Assembly: GCA_937988735.1 (NCBI GenBank)
Contig: CALKHQ010000120.1
Location: forward strand, 1 to 13,351
Direction of reading: 5' to 3'
Length of the DNA: 13,351 bases
DNA from: an uncultured Alphaproteobacteria bacterium
Lineage (GTDB): Bacteria; Pseudomonadota; Alphaproteobacteria; CALKHQ01
The notes beneath the pieces were generated by a model. The model ran no database searches, was not told the DNA's origin, and worked only from the letters and a program-made list of their open reading frames with translations. Position numbers and translations under genes: made by a program. Shown here one piece after another: positions 4,994 through 12,621 of this stretch; within the stretch, counting starts at the first letter, position 1, and each line of letters starts with the position of its first letter.

Positions 4994-7192
4994 ATGGCCG
5001 AGTCACCTGCGCCGCCCGGGGGAGGGGCCCCGGCCTTTACCGACGACATCGCCGCGCAGGAAGCGGCGGAGGCACGGCGCGCCCGCAACAAGATCGGGCT
5101 GTTCGCCCTCCTGCTCGTGATCGCCGCCGTGGCCAGCGCGGTCGCGGTGATCCGCATGGTCGAGGACGCCGGCGAGCGCGAACTCAGGGCCTGGCAGGTG
5201 CGGCTCGGCATCGTCGCCGACAGCCGGGCGTCGGCGGTGGCGGACTGGGTGAAGGCGCAGGCGGACGAGATCGCCGCCATCGCCGCCAACCCCTCGGTGG
5301 CGCTCACCATGACCGAGCTGGCCATGGCCGACGGCGACCGGTCCCAGCTCATCGACTTCGACGGCCAGGCCGCCTACCTGCGCAACTACCTCACCTCGGT
5401 GGCGGAGCGCGCCGGATTCTCGCGGCCGCCGGCGTCCGACGTGGACTTCCAGGCCGGCGGCGGTCCGCGCACCATGGGAATCGCCATCGTCGATCCCCAC
5501 GGGATGCTGGTGTCGGCCACCCGCGACATGCCGCTGATCGAGGGCGAGATCGCGGACTGGATCCGGACCGCCTCGCGCGACGGCCCCACCTTCATCGACG
5601 CCCACGCGGCCGAGGGGGCGGTGCGCATCGGCTTCCTTGCCCCGATCTACCGGCTGCAGATGCCGTCGGAGAGTGCGAACTACACCGGCATGGTCATCGG
5701 ACTCCGGCCGCTCGACGATGGCTTCCGCGCCCTGCTGCACCAGCCGGGCGCGACCGAGGAGACCGCGGAGGCGCTCGTGCTCCGCCAGGAGGGGGCGCGG
5801 ATCGACGTGGTCGCCTCCACCGATGGCAGCCTCGCTCCGCTCACCCCGCTGGCCGAGGCCGGCGTGGAGGCGGCGGAGGCCCTGGTGTTCGGTGACGCCG
5901 ACGGCTTCGTCGACGCCCCCGGCTACCGCGGCGAGCAGGTGCTGGCGAGCGCGCGGCCGGTGGAGGGCACGCCGTGGCTGATGAGCTATCAGCTCGACCG
6001 TGCGGAGGCGCTCGCCGAGAGCGACGCGCGGCTCACGCGCATGCTGGTGCTGCTGCTGCTGATCATCGGGCTGATGGTGGTGGTGACCGCCGCGGTCTGG
6101 CGACACGGCGCCTCGGTCCGCGCCACCCGCGCCGCCGGGCGCTATCACGCGGTGGCGGAACGGCTGGCGCGGCAGGAGCGGTTCCTGCGGCTGGTGACCG
6201 ACACCCAGCCCTCGGCGATGTTCGTGACCGACGCCCACGGGATCTGCCGCTTCGCCAACGCGCCGCTGGCGCGGCGGCTCGGCGTCGGGCTGTCCGACAT
6301 CGTCGGCGCCACGCTCACCGCCGTCTTCGGCAAGGATGTCGCCCGCGACTATCGCCGCGCGCATGAGGATGCGCTGGAGCAGAACGGCATGGTGGCGCTG
6401 CGCCGGACCGTGACTTCGGCCGACCGCGGCGACCGCATCGTCCAGGCGCTGCACGTGCCGATGAAGGGCGTGTCGCCGGAGCTGGAAGGGGCGGTCCTCA
6501 CCGTCGAGGAGGACATCACCGAGCTGATGGCGGAGCGCGAGCGCAACAGCCGCAACCTGCAGAAGCTGGTCGACACGCTGGTTACCATCATCGACGCCCG
6601 CGACCCCTATGCCGCCCGCCATTCGGTGCGGGTGGGCGAGATCGCCGAGAGGGTCGCGCGCGAGATGGTGGCCGACCAGAGCGTCGTCGCCACCACGCGC
6701 ATCGCCGGCACGCTGCTCAACGTCGGCAAGATCCTCGTGCCGTCGGCGCTGCTCACTTCCGACCGCCACCTGGACGAGGCCGAGATGCGCGGGGTGCGCG
6801 AAAGCATCCTGCGCGGCGCCGACCTGCTGGAGGGCGTCGCCTTCGACGGGCCGGTGGCGGAGGCGATCCGGCAGGCGCAGGAGCATGTGGACGGCAGCGG
6901 GATGCCCCGCGGGCTTGCCGGCGACGCCATCATGCTCCCGGCGCGTATCGTGGCGGTGGCAAACGCCTTCGTCGCCCTGGTCAGCCCGCGCGCCCACCGG
7001 CCCGGACTGGACATCGACCAGGCGCTTGCGCATATCCAGCGTGACGTCGGCAAGGTGTTCGACCGCAGCGTGGTGAGCGCACTCGACAACGTGCTCGACA
7101 ACCGCGGCGGGCGGGCCATCGTGGCGGAATGGGTGCAGACGGCGCCGGTGGCGGAGCTTCCGGTACGGCAGGGTGTTGCCGTCTCGCTCTGA
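4994..7192 (+). CDS. Membrane sensor with periplasmic domain, PAS and degenerate HD-GYP domain
   Basis: The product has 732 residues. A hydrophobic helix (about 34-54), a roughly 295-residue periplasmic region that looks Cache-like, a second helix (about 349-370), a PAS domain (about 395-508) and an HD-GYP-like domain (about 524-705) follow in order. Normal HD-GYP proteins hydrolyse c-di-GMP with two or three metals. Here the HD pair is L575-N576, HHE is A628-Q629-E630, GYP is G636-M637-P638, and the VAD...FDAL aspartates are N657 and V660. Only the first histidine (H543) and the general scaffold (GKI, DGSG, GL.G) remain. It is therefore probably a non-catalytic c-di-GMP receptor or protein-binding module. 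Start 4994 has GAGGA 7 bases upstream; the in-frame GTG at 4946 and ATG at 4964 lack one. The reading frame is intact, so the losses are not frameshift artefacts. Confidence 0.85.
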   Translation: MAESPAPPGGGAPAFTDDIAAQEAAEARRARNKIGLFALLLVIAAVASAVAVIRMVEDAGERELRAWQVRLGIVADSRASAVADWVKAQADEIAAIAANPSVALTMTELAMADGDRSQLIDFDGQAAYLRNYLTSVAERAGFSRPPASDVDFQAGGGPRTMGIAIVDPHGMLVSATRDMPLIEGEIADWIRTASRDGPTFIDAHAAEGAVRIGFLAPIYRLQMPSESANYTGMVIGLRPLDDGFRALLHQPGATEETAEALVLRQEGARIDVVASTDGSLAPLTPLAEAGVEAAEALVFGDADGFVDAPGYRGEQVLASARPVEGTPWLMSYQLDRAEALAESDARLTRMLVLLLLIIGLMVVVTAAVWRHGASVRATRAAGRYHAVAERLARQERFLRLVTDTQPSAMFVTDAHGICRFANAPLARRLGVGLSDIVGATLTAVFGKDVARDYRRAHEDALEQNGMVALRRTVTSADRGDRIVQALHVPMKGVSPELEGAVLTVEEDITELMAERERNSRNLQKLVDTLVTIIDARDPYAARHSVRVGEIAERVAREMVADQSVVATTRIAGTLLNVGKILVPSALLTSDRHLDEAEMRGVRESILRGADLLEGVAFDGPVAEAIRQAQEHVDGSGMPRGLAGDAIMLPARIVAVANAFVALVSPRAHRPGLDIDQALAHIQRDVGKVFDRSVVSALDNVLDNRGGRAIVAEWVQTAPVAELPVRQGVAVSL

Positions 7193-7226
7193 CCGCCCGT
7201 CAGGATCGCAATCGGGGCACAGGGGC

Positions 7227-8009
7227 ATGCTGCGCAGGCTGATCGGACTCGAGCGGACGCCCGAAGCGGTCCGTCCCCCGGCCGCGGTGCCGGACGGCAC
7301 GCGAGTCTACGCGATCGGCGACATCCACGGCTCCGCCCATCTGCTGGAAGCGCTGATGGAGCAGATTGTGGAGGACGCGGAGAAGCGGCCGGGGCCGTCG
7401 CGCAGGCTCCTCGTCTTCCTCGGCGACTACATCGACCGCGGGCTGGAATCGCCGCGGGTGCTCGACATGCTGATCGCCGGCCCGCCGTCCGGCTTCGAGC
7501 AGGTCTGCCTGATGGGCAACCACGAGGAGGCGATGTTCGGCTTCCTCGAGGACATCACCATCGGGCCGATGTGGCTGCGCAACGGCGGCGGCGAGACGCT
7601 GCTCGGCTATGGTGTCACCATGCCGTCCACCTTCAGCCTGACCAGCGAGAGGATGGAGGCGGCCCGGCTCGCGCTGCGCGAGCGGCTGCCGGCCTCCCAC
7701 CTCGCCTTCCTCAAGAGCCTCGCCCTGTTTCACGTCGAGGGCGGCTATCTGTTCGTCCACGCCGGGGTGCGGCCGAAGGTGGCGCTGGCGGACCAGCATG
7801 CCAACGACCTGCTGTGGATCCGCGACGAGTTCCTCACCTCGCGCGCGGACTTCGGCCATGTCGTGGTCCATGGCCACACCATCTCGCGCGAGCCGCAGGT
7901 GCGGCCAAACCGCATCGGCATCGACACCGGCGCCTATGCGACCGGCGTCCTCACCTGCCTGGTGCTGGAGGGGACCGAGCGCCGCTTCCTGCAGACCGGC
8001 GCCGGCTGA
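7227..8009 (+). CDS. PPP-type metallophosphatase (serine/threonine protein phosphatase or ApaH-like)
   Basis: This 260-residue calcineurin-like phosphoesterase (PF00149) shows every metal-binding motif in order: GDIHG (31-35), GDYIDRG (66-72), GNHEE (97-101), the histidine of HAG (178-180) and HGH (215-217). These bind two metal ions that activate water to hydrolyse phosphomonoesters. Bacterial members of this size are either protein phosphatases or dinucleoside tetraphosphate hydrolases; the sequence does not settle which. It is soluble, with no signal peptide or membrane segment. It starts 34 bases after the sensor gene and is probably in its operon, which hints at dephosphorylation of something in the same pathway. 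I chose the ATG at 7227 because upstream in-frame codons lie within the sensor gene's tail or the gap and add no family sequence; the ribosome binding site is weak. Confidence 0.9.
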   Translation: MLRRLIGLERTPEAVRPPAAVPDGTRVYAIGDIHGSAHLLEALMEQIVEDAEKRPGPSRRLLVFLGDYIDRGLESPRVLDMLIAGPPSGFEQVCLMGNHEEAMFGFLEDITIGPMWLRNGGGETLLGYGVTMPSTFSLTSERMEAARLALRERLPASHLAFLKSLALFHVEGGYLFVHAGVRPKVALADQHANDLLWIRDEFLTSRADFGHVVVHGHTISREPQVRPNRIGIDTGAYATGVLTCLVLEGTERRFLQTGAG

Positions 8010-8037
8010 CGCTCCGCCTCGGGGCTCCCGCCGCGGC

Positions 8038-9171
8038 TCAGCGTCCGCGCGCGTCCACCGTCCAGATCGCCTCCAGCGTGTCGCCGCGCACGCAGTGGAT
8101 GTGGTCGTACAGGTTGATGGTGGGGTCGCAGTGCGGGACGATGCACTCCACCATCGCCCCCGGCGCCATCGACGGCGCATCGTCCGGCAGCACCAGCCGC
8201 CCGTGCTCGTCGCCCTGGAAGCGGTAGGCGGTTCCCGGCGGCGCACCGCGGGCAACCTGCGGCGGCGGGCCGTCGGTGGCAAAGGCCTTGAGCCCGGCGT
8301 CGGTGGTGGCGCCGTCGCTGCGCGCCGCGCTGATGACGCTGGTCGCCACGAACAGCGACGGCTGGAAGGGCGGCCCGCCGGCGCCGTAGCCGACCTCCAG
8401 GTACTGCACGTCCATGAACGGGTAGGAGCCGACCTGCAGCTCGGTATAGACGCCGCTCTCCGCCGCCATGTCGTAGGTGCCGGTGCCGGCGCCGGTGACG
8501 ATGCCCGGCCTGTAGCCGGCCTGGGTCAGCGCCTGCACCACGTCCGCCAGCGTGGCGGATGCCGCCGCGGTCGCCGCGCTGCGCTCGCCCGGGTCCGCGA
8601 TGTGCTGGTGGTGGCCGGCATAAGCCTGCACGCCGGCGAAGGCGAAGCGGGGCGAGCTGCCGATCGCATGGGCAAGCATCACCGCGTCGCCCGGCGCGCA
8701 GCCGGTCCGGTCGAGCCCGACATCGAGGTCGATCACCAGCCGCAGCGTGGTGTTCGCCGCCCGGGCCGCCTCGTCCAGCGCCGCCACCACCCGCGGGTCG
8801 TCGACCACGGCCATGATGTCGGTGCCGCCCGCGGCGAGCGCGATCAGCCGTGTGAACTTGGCCGGGGTCGCGATCGGCGAGGTCAGCAGGATGCCGGGAA
8901 TGCCGGCGGCGGCCATCGCCTCCGCCTCGCCAAGGGTGGCGCAGCACACGCCGACGGCGCCGGTGGCGATCTGCGCCCGGGCGACCGCGACGCTCTTGTG
9001 GGACTTCGCATGCGGGCGGAGCGCGATGCCGCGGCTGCGGGCGTAGTCCGCCATGCGGGCGATGTTGGCCTCGAACGCATCGAGGTCGAGGATCAGCGCC
9101 GGCGTGCCGAGGCGTGCCCGCGAGCCGGGCACGCCGATCAGGCTGGCGTTCGGTCCGAGATCGCTTGTCAT
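8038..9171 (-). CDS. DSD1-family PLP enzyme (D-threonine aldolase / D-serine dehydratase-like)
   Basis: The 377-residue protein has an alanine-racemase-type PLP barrel followed by a D-serine dehydratase-like beta domain (PF14031). RPHAKSHKS at 52-60 carries the PLP-binding lysine, most likely K56. PHCDPT at 346-351 (H347, C348, D349) is the metal site of this family, which uses zinc, manganese or a similar ion near the active site. Relatives cleave D-threonine to glycine and acetaldehyde, dehydrate D-serine, or act on 3-hydroxy-D-aspartate; I cannot choose among these. Length is typical (360-390). AGGA lies 8 bases before the ATG at 9171. The gene converges on the phosphatase gene, with only 28 bp between the two stops, and probably follows the small coiled-coil gene in one transcript. 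Confidence 0.9.
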   Translation of the reverse strand: MTSDLGPNASLIGVPGSRARLGTPALILDLDAFEANIARMADYARSRGIALRPHAKSHKSVAVARAQIATGAVGVCCATLGEAEAMAAAGIPGILLTSPIATPAKFTRLIALAAGGTDIMAVVDDPRVVAALDEAARAANTTLRLVIDLDVGLDRTGCAPGDAVMLAHAIGSSPRFAFAGVQAYAGHHQHIADPGERSAATAAASATLADVVQALTQAGYRPGIVTGAGTGTYDMAAESGVYTELQVGSYPFMDVQYLEVGYGAGGPPFQPSLFVATSVISAARSDGATTDAGLKAFATDGPPPQVARGAPPGTAYRFQGDEHGRLVLPDDAPSMAPGAMVECIVPHCDPTINLYDHIHCVRGDTLEAIWTVDARGR

Positions 9172-9191
9172 GAAGGTCTTCCTGGGGTCGG

Positions 9192-9207
9192 CCGGGCGAG
9201 CGCCCGG
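9192..9207 (-). terminator. GC-rich hairpin between two minus-strand genes
   Basis: CCGGGCG and CGCCCGG (perfect 7-bp arms around 2 bases, realistically a 5-bp stem with a 6-base loop) lie in the 49-bp gap after the coiled-coil gene and before the PLP enzyme gene. There is no T-run, so it may be a weak attenuator or RNA-stability element and not a full terminator. Confidence 0.35.
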
Positions 9208-9220
9208 TCTGTCGGTGGGA

Positions 9221-9520
9221 TCAGCCCTGCCGCTCGATCGCCTCGATCTCGGGCCAGAACTCGTTGAACACTTCCGCCCGGACCGCGGCTTCCAGCCGGC
9301 TGGTCACGCGCTGGTCCGGGTGATAGAGCCGGGCGAAGGCGCGCTTGACCGCGGTGAAGCGGTCGCCGCCGGTGCCGCTGCTGCCGGGCGCAGCGGCTGC
9401 GGCCGATGCGCTGCGCAGCCGCTCGACCTCGATCTTCAGCATCGCCGCCCGCTCCTCGGCGCGGCGGGCCCGTTCCTCGGCGCGCACAAGCCGGGCCCGC
9501 AGCTCGTCGATCTCGCTCAT
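9221..9520 (-). CDS. Small coiled-coil protein with J-domain-like HPD motif
   Basis: I do not recognise this as a named family. The 99-residue product begins with a charged helix of arginine/glutamate heptads (about 3-37, coiled coil), then an alanine/glycine/serine linker (38-53), then RFTAVKRAFARLYHPDQ (54-70) and a helix ending in FNEFWPEIEAIE (85-96). The KRAFARLYHPD segment resembles helix II plus the HPD loop of DnaJ, which stimulates DnaK; helix I of a normal J-domain appears to be missing. I chose the ATG at 9520. Upstream in-frame starts at 9586 and 9631 would add codons such as AAT, TAT, ACA, AGG and CGA that are foreign to this GC3-rich genome, so that stretch looks like intergenic DNA. 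No start has a strong ribosome binding site. It precedes the PLP enzyme gene on the same strand. Confidence 0.65.
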   Translation of the reverse strand: MSEIDELRARLVRAEERARRAEERAAMLKIEVERLRSASAAAAAPGSSGTGGDRFTAVKRAFARLYHPDQRVTSRLEAAVRAEVFNEFWPEIEAIERQG

Positions 9521-9566
9521 CGCCGCCGTCAAAGCCTGACTCGCAATCCTGCCCGAAGGGTCATAA

Positions 9567-9615
9567 TTTCGCCTTGTCTCGCCCATTCCTATAACACCGC
9601 CTGACGATAGCGAAA
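9567..9615 (+). promoter_or_regulatory. Candidate promoter and flanking inverted repeat for the DUF4139 gene
   Basis: TTTCGC (9567-9572) and TATAAC (9590-9595) with a 17-bp spacer look like a sigma-70 promoter on the plus strand, giving a leader of roughly 105 nt. TTTCGC is mirrored by GCGAAA at 9610-9615, so the -10 lies near the middle of an inverted repeat that could bind a repressor. The gap 9521-9707 separates divergent genes; apart from this I see no feature in it. Confidence 0.4.
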
Positions 9616-9707
9616 CAGGATGGTCGCGCACACCCGCCGCTTTCCCGGCGGATCCTCCGGGCGACCGGTCTCGCTCGCATCGCTGGCCGGGAACAAGGAG
9701 GAAGTAG

Positions 9708-11783
9708 ATGCGCGGAATGATGGGTCGGCGTGCACTCGCGTCTGCAACGGCGCTGTCGGGCGTGATGCTGGTCTCCGGTGCCGCTCTTGCGCAGGAAGCG
9801 GATCTCGAGCTCCGACGGGTCCTGCTGTCGACCGGAGGCGTCGGCTATTTCGAGTACGAGGCAGTGATCTCGGGCGACCAGCAGCTCTCGCTGGAGGTCC
9901 GCCTCGACCAGGTCAACGACATCCTGAAGAGCATCGTCGTCTACGACGACCAGGGCGGGATCGGCTCGATCAGCCTGCCGGGGCAGGAGCCGCTGCAGGA
10001 GGTGTTCCGCGAGCTTCCGTTCGGGCCGGAGGCGCTGTCCTCGCCGGTTGCGCTGCTGAACGCGCTCCGCGGCGCGGAGGTGGTGGCCGAGGGCTCGCGC
10101 AGCGTGCAGGGCCGCCTGATCGCGGTGACCGAGGAGACGGTGCAGCTCCCGGACGGCCGGGGCACGCTGGTCCAGCACCGGGTGAGCCTGCTGACCGCAA
10201 CCGGCATGCAGCAGCTGATCCTGGAGGAGGCGAACGCGCTGCGCTTCGTGGATCCGACGCTGCAGGAGCAGGTCGAGGACGCGCTGGCGGCGCTGGCCCA
10301 GCACAGCCAGCGGGACCGGCGGGTGATCACCATCGAGACCACCGGCACCGCCGAGCGCACGGTGCGGGTTGCCTATGTGGTCGAGGCGCCGCTGTGGAAG
10401 TCCACCTACCGGCTGACCATGTCCGACGATCCGGCGGCGGAGACGGCGGAACTGCAGGGCTGGGCGGTGCTGGAGAACCTGTCCGGCGAGGACTGGGAGA
10501 ACGTCGAGCTGACGGTGGTCTCGGGCAACCCGGTCACCTTCCAGCAGGCGCTGTACCAGGCCTATTACGTGCACCGGCCGGAGGTGCCGGTGGAGGTGCT
10601 GGGCCGCGTCATGCCCCGTGTCGACACCGGAGCGGTCGCCCAGACGGGGAACGGCTACGCGGAGTTCGACGCGGGCGGGCAGGCCCCGGCCCGGGCATCC
10701 ACCGCCTATCCCGGCGCCGCCCTGGAAGGCATGGCCATGATGGACGACATGCCGGTGCCGCCGCCCGCGCCGGTGGATTACGCGCAGATCGCGGCAGCGG
10801 ACTCGACCGAGGCGACGACCCAGGTGGTGTTCCGGCTGCCGGAGCCGATCTCGGTGGAAAGCGGCCATTCGGTGATGGTGCCGATCGTCTCCCGCCAGAT
10901 CGCGGCGGAGCGGCTGTCCCTCTACCAGCCGGAGACGCACCAGACCAACCCGCTGGCCTCGGTGCGGCTGGAGAACGACGGGGACACCGGGCTGCCGCCG
11001 GGGATTCTGACGCTCTACGAGCGGTCGGCGGCGACCGGGCAGGTCTCCTACGTCGGCGACGCGCAGATGAGCGCGCTGCCCGCCGGCGACGAGCGGCTGA
11101 TCAGCTTCGCCCTGGACCAGAAGGTGACCGTGCTGCGCGACGACCAGGGCACGCAGGAGATCGCCGGCGGCCGGATCGTGGACGGGGTGCTGGAGCTGAC
11201 CTTCACCCAGCGCACGACCTCGACCTACACCATCGAGGGCGCGGCGCGCGAGCCGCGGACGGTGGTCCTCGAGCATGCGCGGCCGGCCGGCTACCGGCTC
11301 GTGGTCGATGACGACGTGCCGGTCGAGGTGACCGACAGCCACTACCGGCTGACGGTGGAGGTACCGGCGGGCGAGGTGCGGACGCTCGACGTTGCATTGG
11401 AGCGGCCGACCTACCAGTCGCTGTCCCTGGTGGACATGTCGGACGGCCAGGTCGAGTTCTATGCCTCGGCGCAGCAGCTGTCGCCGGAGCTCCGGGCGGC
11501 GATCGAGGAAATCCGCGGCTACAAGGCGGCGGTGCAGGCGCGGGAGGCGGAGCTGGGGCGGCTGCGCGCGCGCTACAGCGAGATCGTCGACGACCAGGCG
11601 CGCATCCGGGCCAATCTTGACGCGATCCCGCGCGATACCGACCTCTACCAGCGCTACCTGAGCGACCTGTCGGCGCAGGAGGAGGAGCTGGACCGGCTGT
11701 CCACGGCGATTGCGGAGGCCGAGGATGCCCTGGTGGCCGCCCGCAACGCGCTCGGGCAGTACGCGCGCAGCCTGAACCTCTGA
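9708..11783 (+). CDS. Secreted DUF4139 domain protein
   Basis: The 691-residue protein has a Sec signal peptide (1-28, cleavage after ALA) and no later membrane helix, so it is likely periplasmic or outer-surface. The body is a beta-rich DUF4139 domain (PF13598, about 220-565) recognisable by EAPLWKSTYRL (226-236) and LQGWAVLENLSGEDWENVEL (249-268). Residues 305-365 are a proline-, alanine- and methionine-rich linker without clear fold. The C terminus (about 592-685) is charged helix, probably coiled coil. The family is widespread in bacteria and has no established biochemical role; related eukaryotic proteins are similarly uncharacterised. AAGGAGG with 6-base spacing before the ATG is the strongest ribosome binding site in the window and suggests substantial translation. 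The linker methionines (M342, M344, M345, M348) are an oddity, but I infer no function from them. Confidence 0.85.
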   Translation: MRGMMGRRALASATALSGVMLVSGAALAQEADLELRRVLLSTGGVGYFEYEAVISGDQQLSLEVRLDQVNDILKSIVVYDDQGGIGSISLPGQEPLQEVFRELPFGPEALSSPVALLNALRGAEVVAEGSRSVQGRLIAVTEETVQLPDGRGTLVQHRVSLLTATGMQQLILEEANALRFVDPTLQEQVEDALAALAQHSQRDRRVITIETTGTAERTVRVAYVVEAPLWKSTYRLTMSDDPAAETAELQGWAVLENLSGEDWENVELTVVSGNPVTFQQALYQAYYVHRPEVPVEVLGRVMPRVDTGAVAQTGNGYAEFDAGGQAPARASTAYPGAALEGMAMMDDMPVPPPAPVDYAQIAAADSTEATTQVVFRLPEPISVESGHSVMVPIVSRQIAAERLSLYQPETHQTNPLASVRLENDGDTGLPPGILTLYERSAATGQVSYVGDAQMSALPAGDERLISFALDQKVTVLRDDQGTQEIAGGRIVDGVLELTFTQRTTSTYTIEGAAREPRTVVLEHARPAGYRLVVDDDVPVEVTDSHYRLTVEVPAGEVRTLDVALERPTYQSLSLVDMSDGQVEFYASAQQLSPELRAAIEEIRGYKAAVQAREAELGRLRARYSEIVDDQARIRANLDAIPRDTDLYQRYLSDLSAQEEELDRLSTAIAEAEDALVAARNALGQYARSLNL

Positions 11784-11787
11784 GGCG

Positions 11788-11810
11788 TTCGGGGCGCCGA
11801 ACCGGCGCCC
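11788..11810 (+). terminator. First GC hairpin downstream of DUF4139 gene
   Basis: CGGGGCGCC and GGCGCCCCG pair perfectly over 9 bp around the loop GAACC, 4 bases after the DUF4139 stop codon. This is the most stable simple hairpin I found in the window. It lacks a T-tract, so it may terminate poorly or protect the 3' end of the mRNA. Confidence 0.5.
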
Positions 11811-11822
11811 CGGCTCCGCGCC

Positions 11823-11843
11823 CCTGCGGCATCCCGCCGCAGG
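11823..11843 (+). terminator. Second GC hairpin, tandem with the first
   Basis: CCTGCGGC and GCCGCAGG form a perfect 8-bp stem around ATCCC, 12 bases after the first hairpin. Two strong 5-base-loop hairpins in tandem suggest a deliberate 3' end or processing element between the DUF4139 and lipoprotein genes. No T-tract follows. The rest of the gap up to 11933 shows no other structure that I can support. Confidence 0.45.
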
Positions 11844-11933
11844 ATGGGACCGCGCGCCGCCGGGTCGTGTTACCGGGTGACGGACCGGGGGGTGTGGCCA
11901 GTCCGTCCGCGGCAACCGGGAGTGGGGGACAGC

Positions 11934-12611
11934 ATGCGGGGCGTTCGCGACCAGTTCCGCGCCGTGGCAGCGGCAGCGGTGGTGGTTCTTGCCGTCGGCT
12001 GCAGCAGCAGCGCCGTCGATCTCGGCACCCTGGAGCCAGCCGCCGGGCCGTCGGCGACGGTGATCCCGGAGCCGGCGGTCGACCTGTCAGGCGCTGTGCC
12101 CGCGGAGGGTGACGCGCCGACGGTGGTGCAGGAGATCATGCTGCTTCCGCCGCCGGCACTGCTCAGCGCGGCGGCGCGGCGGCAGCCGCCGGACTTCACC
12201 GCGGCGACGCCGATCGCGTTCGGCCGCGACCTGACGGCGGACGAACGTGCGATCCTGGAGACGCATCTTGCCGAGCCGGTCGCGATTTCCGGCGGTTCAT
12301 CCGCGAATGTGCAGGTGGCCCGGGTCGATCTCGACGCCGACGGGCAGGACGAGGTGATCGTGACGATCCGCTCGCGGCCCTACTGCGGCAACGGCAACGT
12401 CTGCAACTTCTGGATCTTCGAGAAGGTTGGCGGCGCCTGGCAGCCGATCAACGACGGCAACCGCGACGCCGCGAGCCGGCTCTACCTGCTCCCCGGCAGC
12501 ACCGGCGGCTATCGGGACATCGGGCTCACAGGCCGGTGCGGTGAACCGAGCTGCAGCTTCGTCCTGAAGTGGACGGGGGGGCGCTACGACTCTGCAGACG
12601 CGGTGGGTTGA
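11934..12611 (+). CDS. Lipoprotein with calcium-loop-like motif, function unknown
   Basis: I do not recognise a family. The 225-residue product starts with a lipoprotein signal peptide ending in the lipobox LAVGC, so C23 would be lipidated; serine at +2 predicts outer-membrane sorting by the E. coli rule. Residues 24-95 are rich in alanine and proline and likely disordered. A compact C-terminal part (about 96-220) contains VDLDADGQDEVIV (131-143), with D132, D134, D136 and E140 spaced as in an EF-hand or FG-GAP calcium loop, and four cysteines (C151, C157, C202, C207) that could make two disulfides. ATG at 11934 was chosen because it starts the signal peptide and has GGGGGA upstream; an in-frame codon at 11844 would bury the signal peptide. 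It follows the DUF4139 gene by 150 bp, past two hairpins, and both products are exported. Confidence 0.8.
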   Translation: MRGVRDQFRAVAAAAVVVLAVGCSSSAVDLGTLEPAAGPSATVIPEPAVDLSGAVPAEGDAPTVVQEIMLLPPPALLSAAARRQPPDFTAATPIAFGRDLTADERAILETHLAEPVAISGGSSANVQVARVDLDADGQDEVIVTIRSRPYCGNGNVCNFWIFEKVGGAWQPINDGNRDAASRLYLLPGSTGGYRDIGLTGRCGEPSCSFVLKWTGGRYDSADAVG

Positions 12612-12621
12612 GCGCCGCCGC

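Noticed and set aside
6720..6740. A frameshift or sequencing error explaining the missing HD motif in the sensor
   Set aside because: The frame is continuous before and after, GKI follows at the right place, and separate motifs further on (HHE, GYP, VAD) are also altered, which one error could not cause.
5003..7300. A 765-codon open frame opposite the sensor gene
   Set aside because: Composition-driven shadow. The plus strand carries membrane helices, PAS and HD-GYP motifs; this one has none.
8010..8037. A bidirectional terminator between the converging phosphatase and PLP enzyme genes
   Set aside because: The 28-bp gap is GC-rich but has no stem longer than a few base pairs and no T-tract on either strand.
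9561..11915. A 784-codon open frame on the minus strand opposite the DUF4139 gene
   Set aside because: It is the antisense shadow of a GC3-rich gene. Its translation is arginine/histidine/glycine-rich without domains, while the plus strand shows a signal peptide, family motifs and a strong ribosome binding site.
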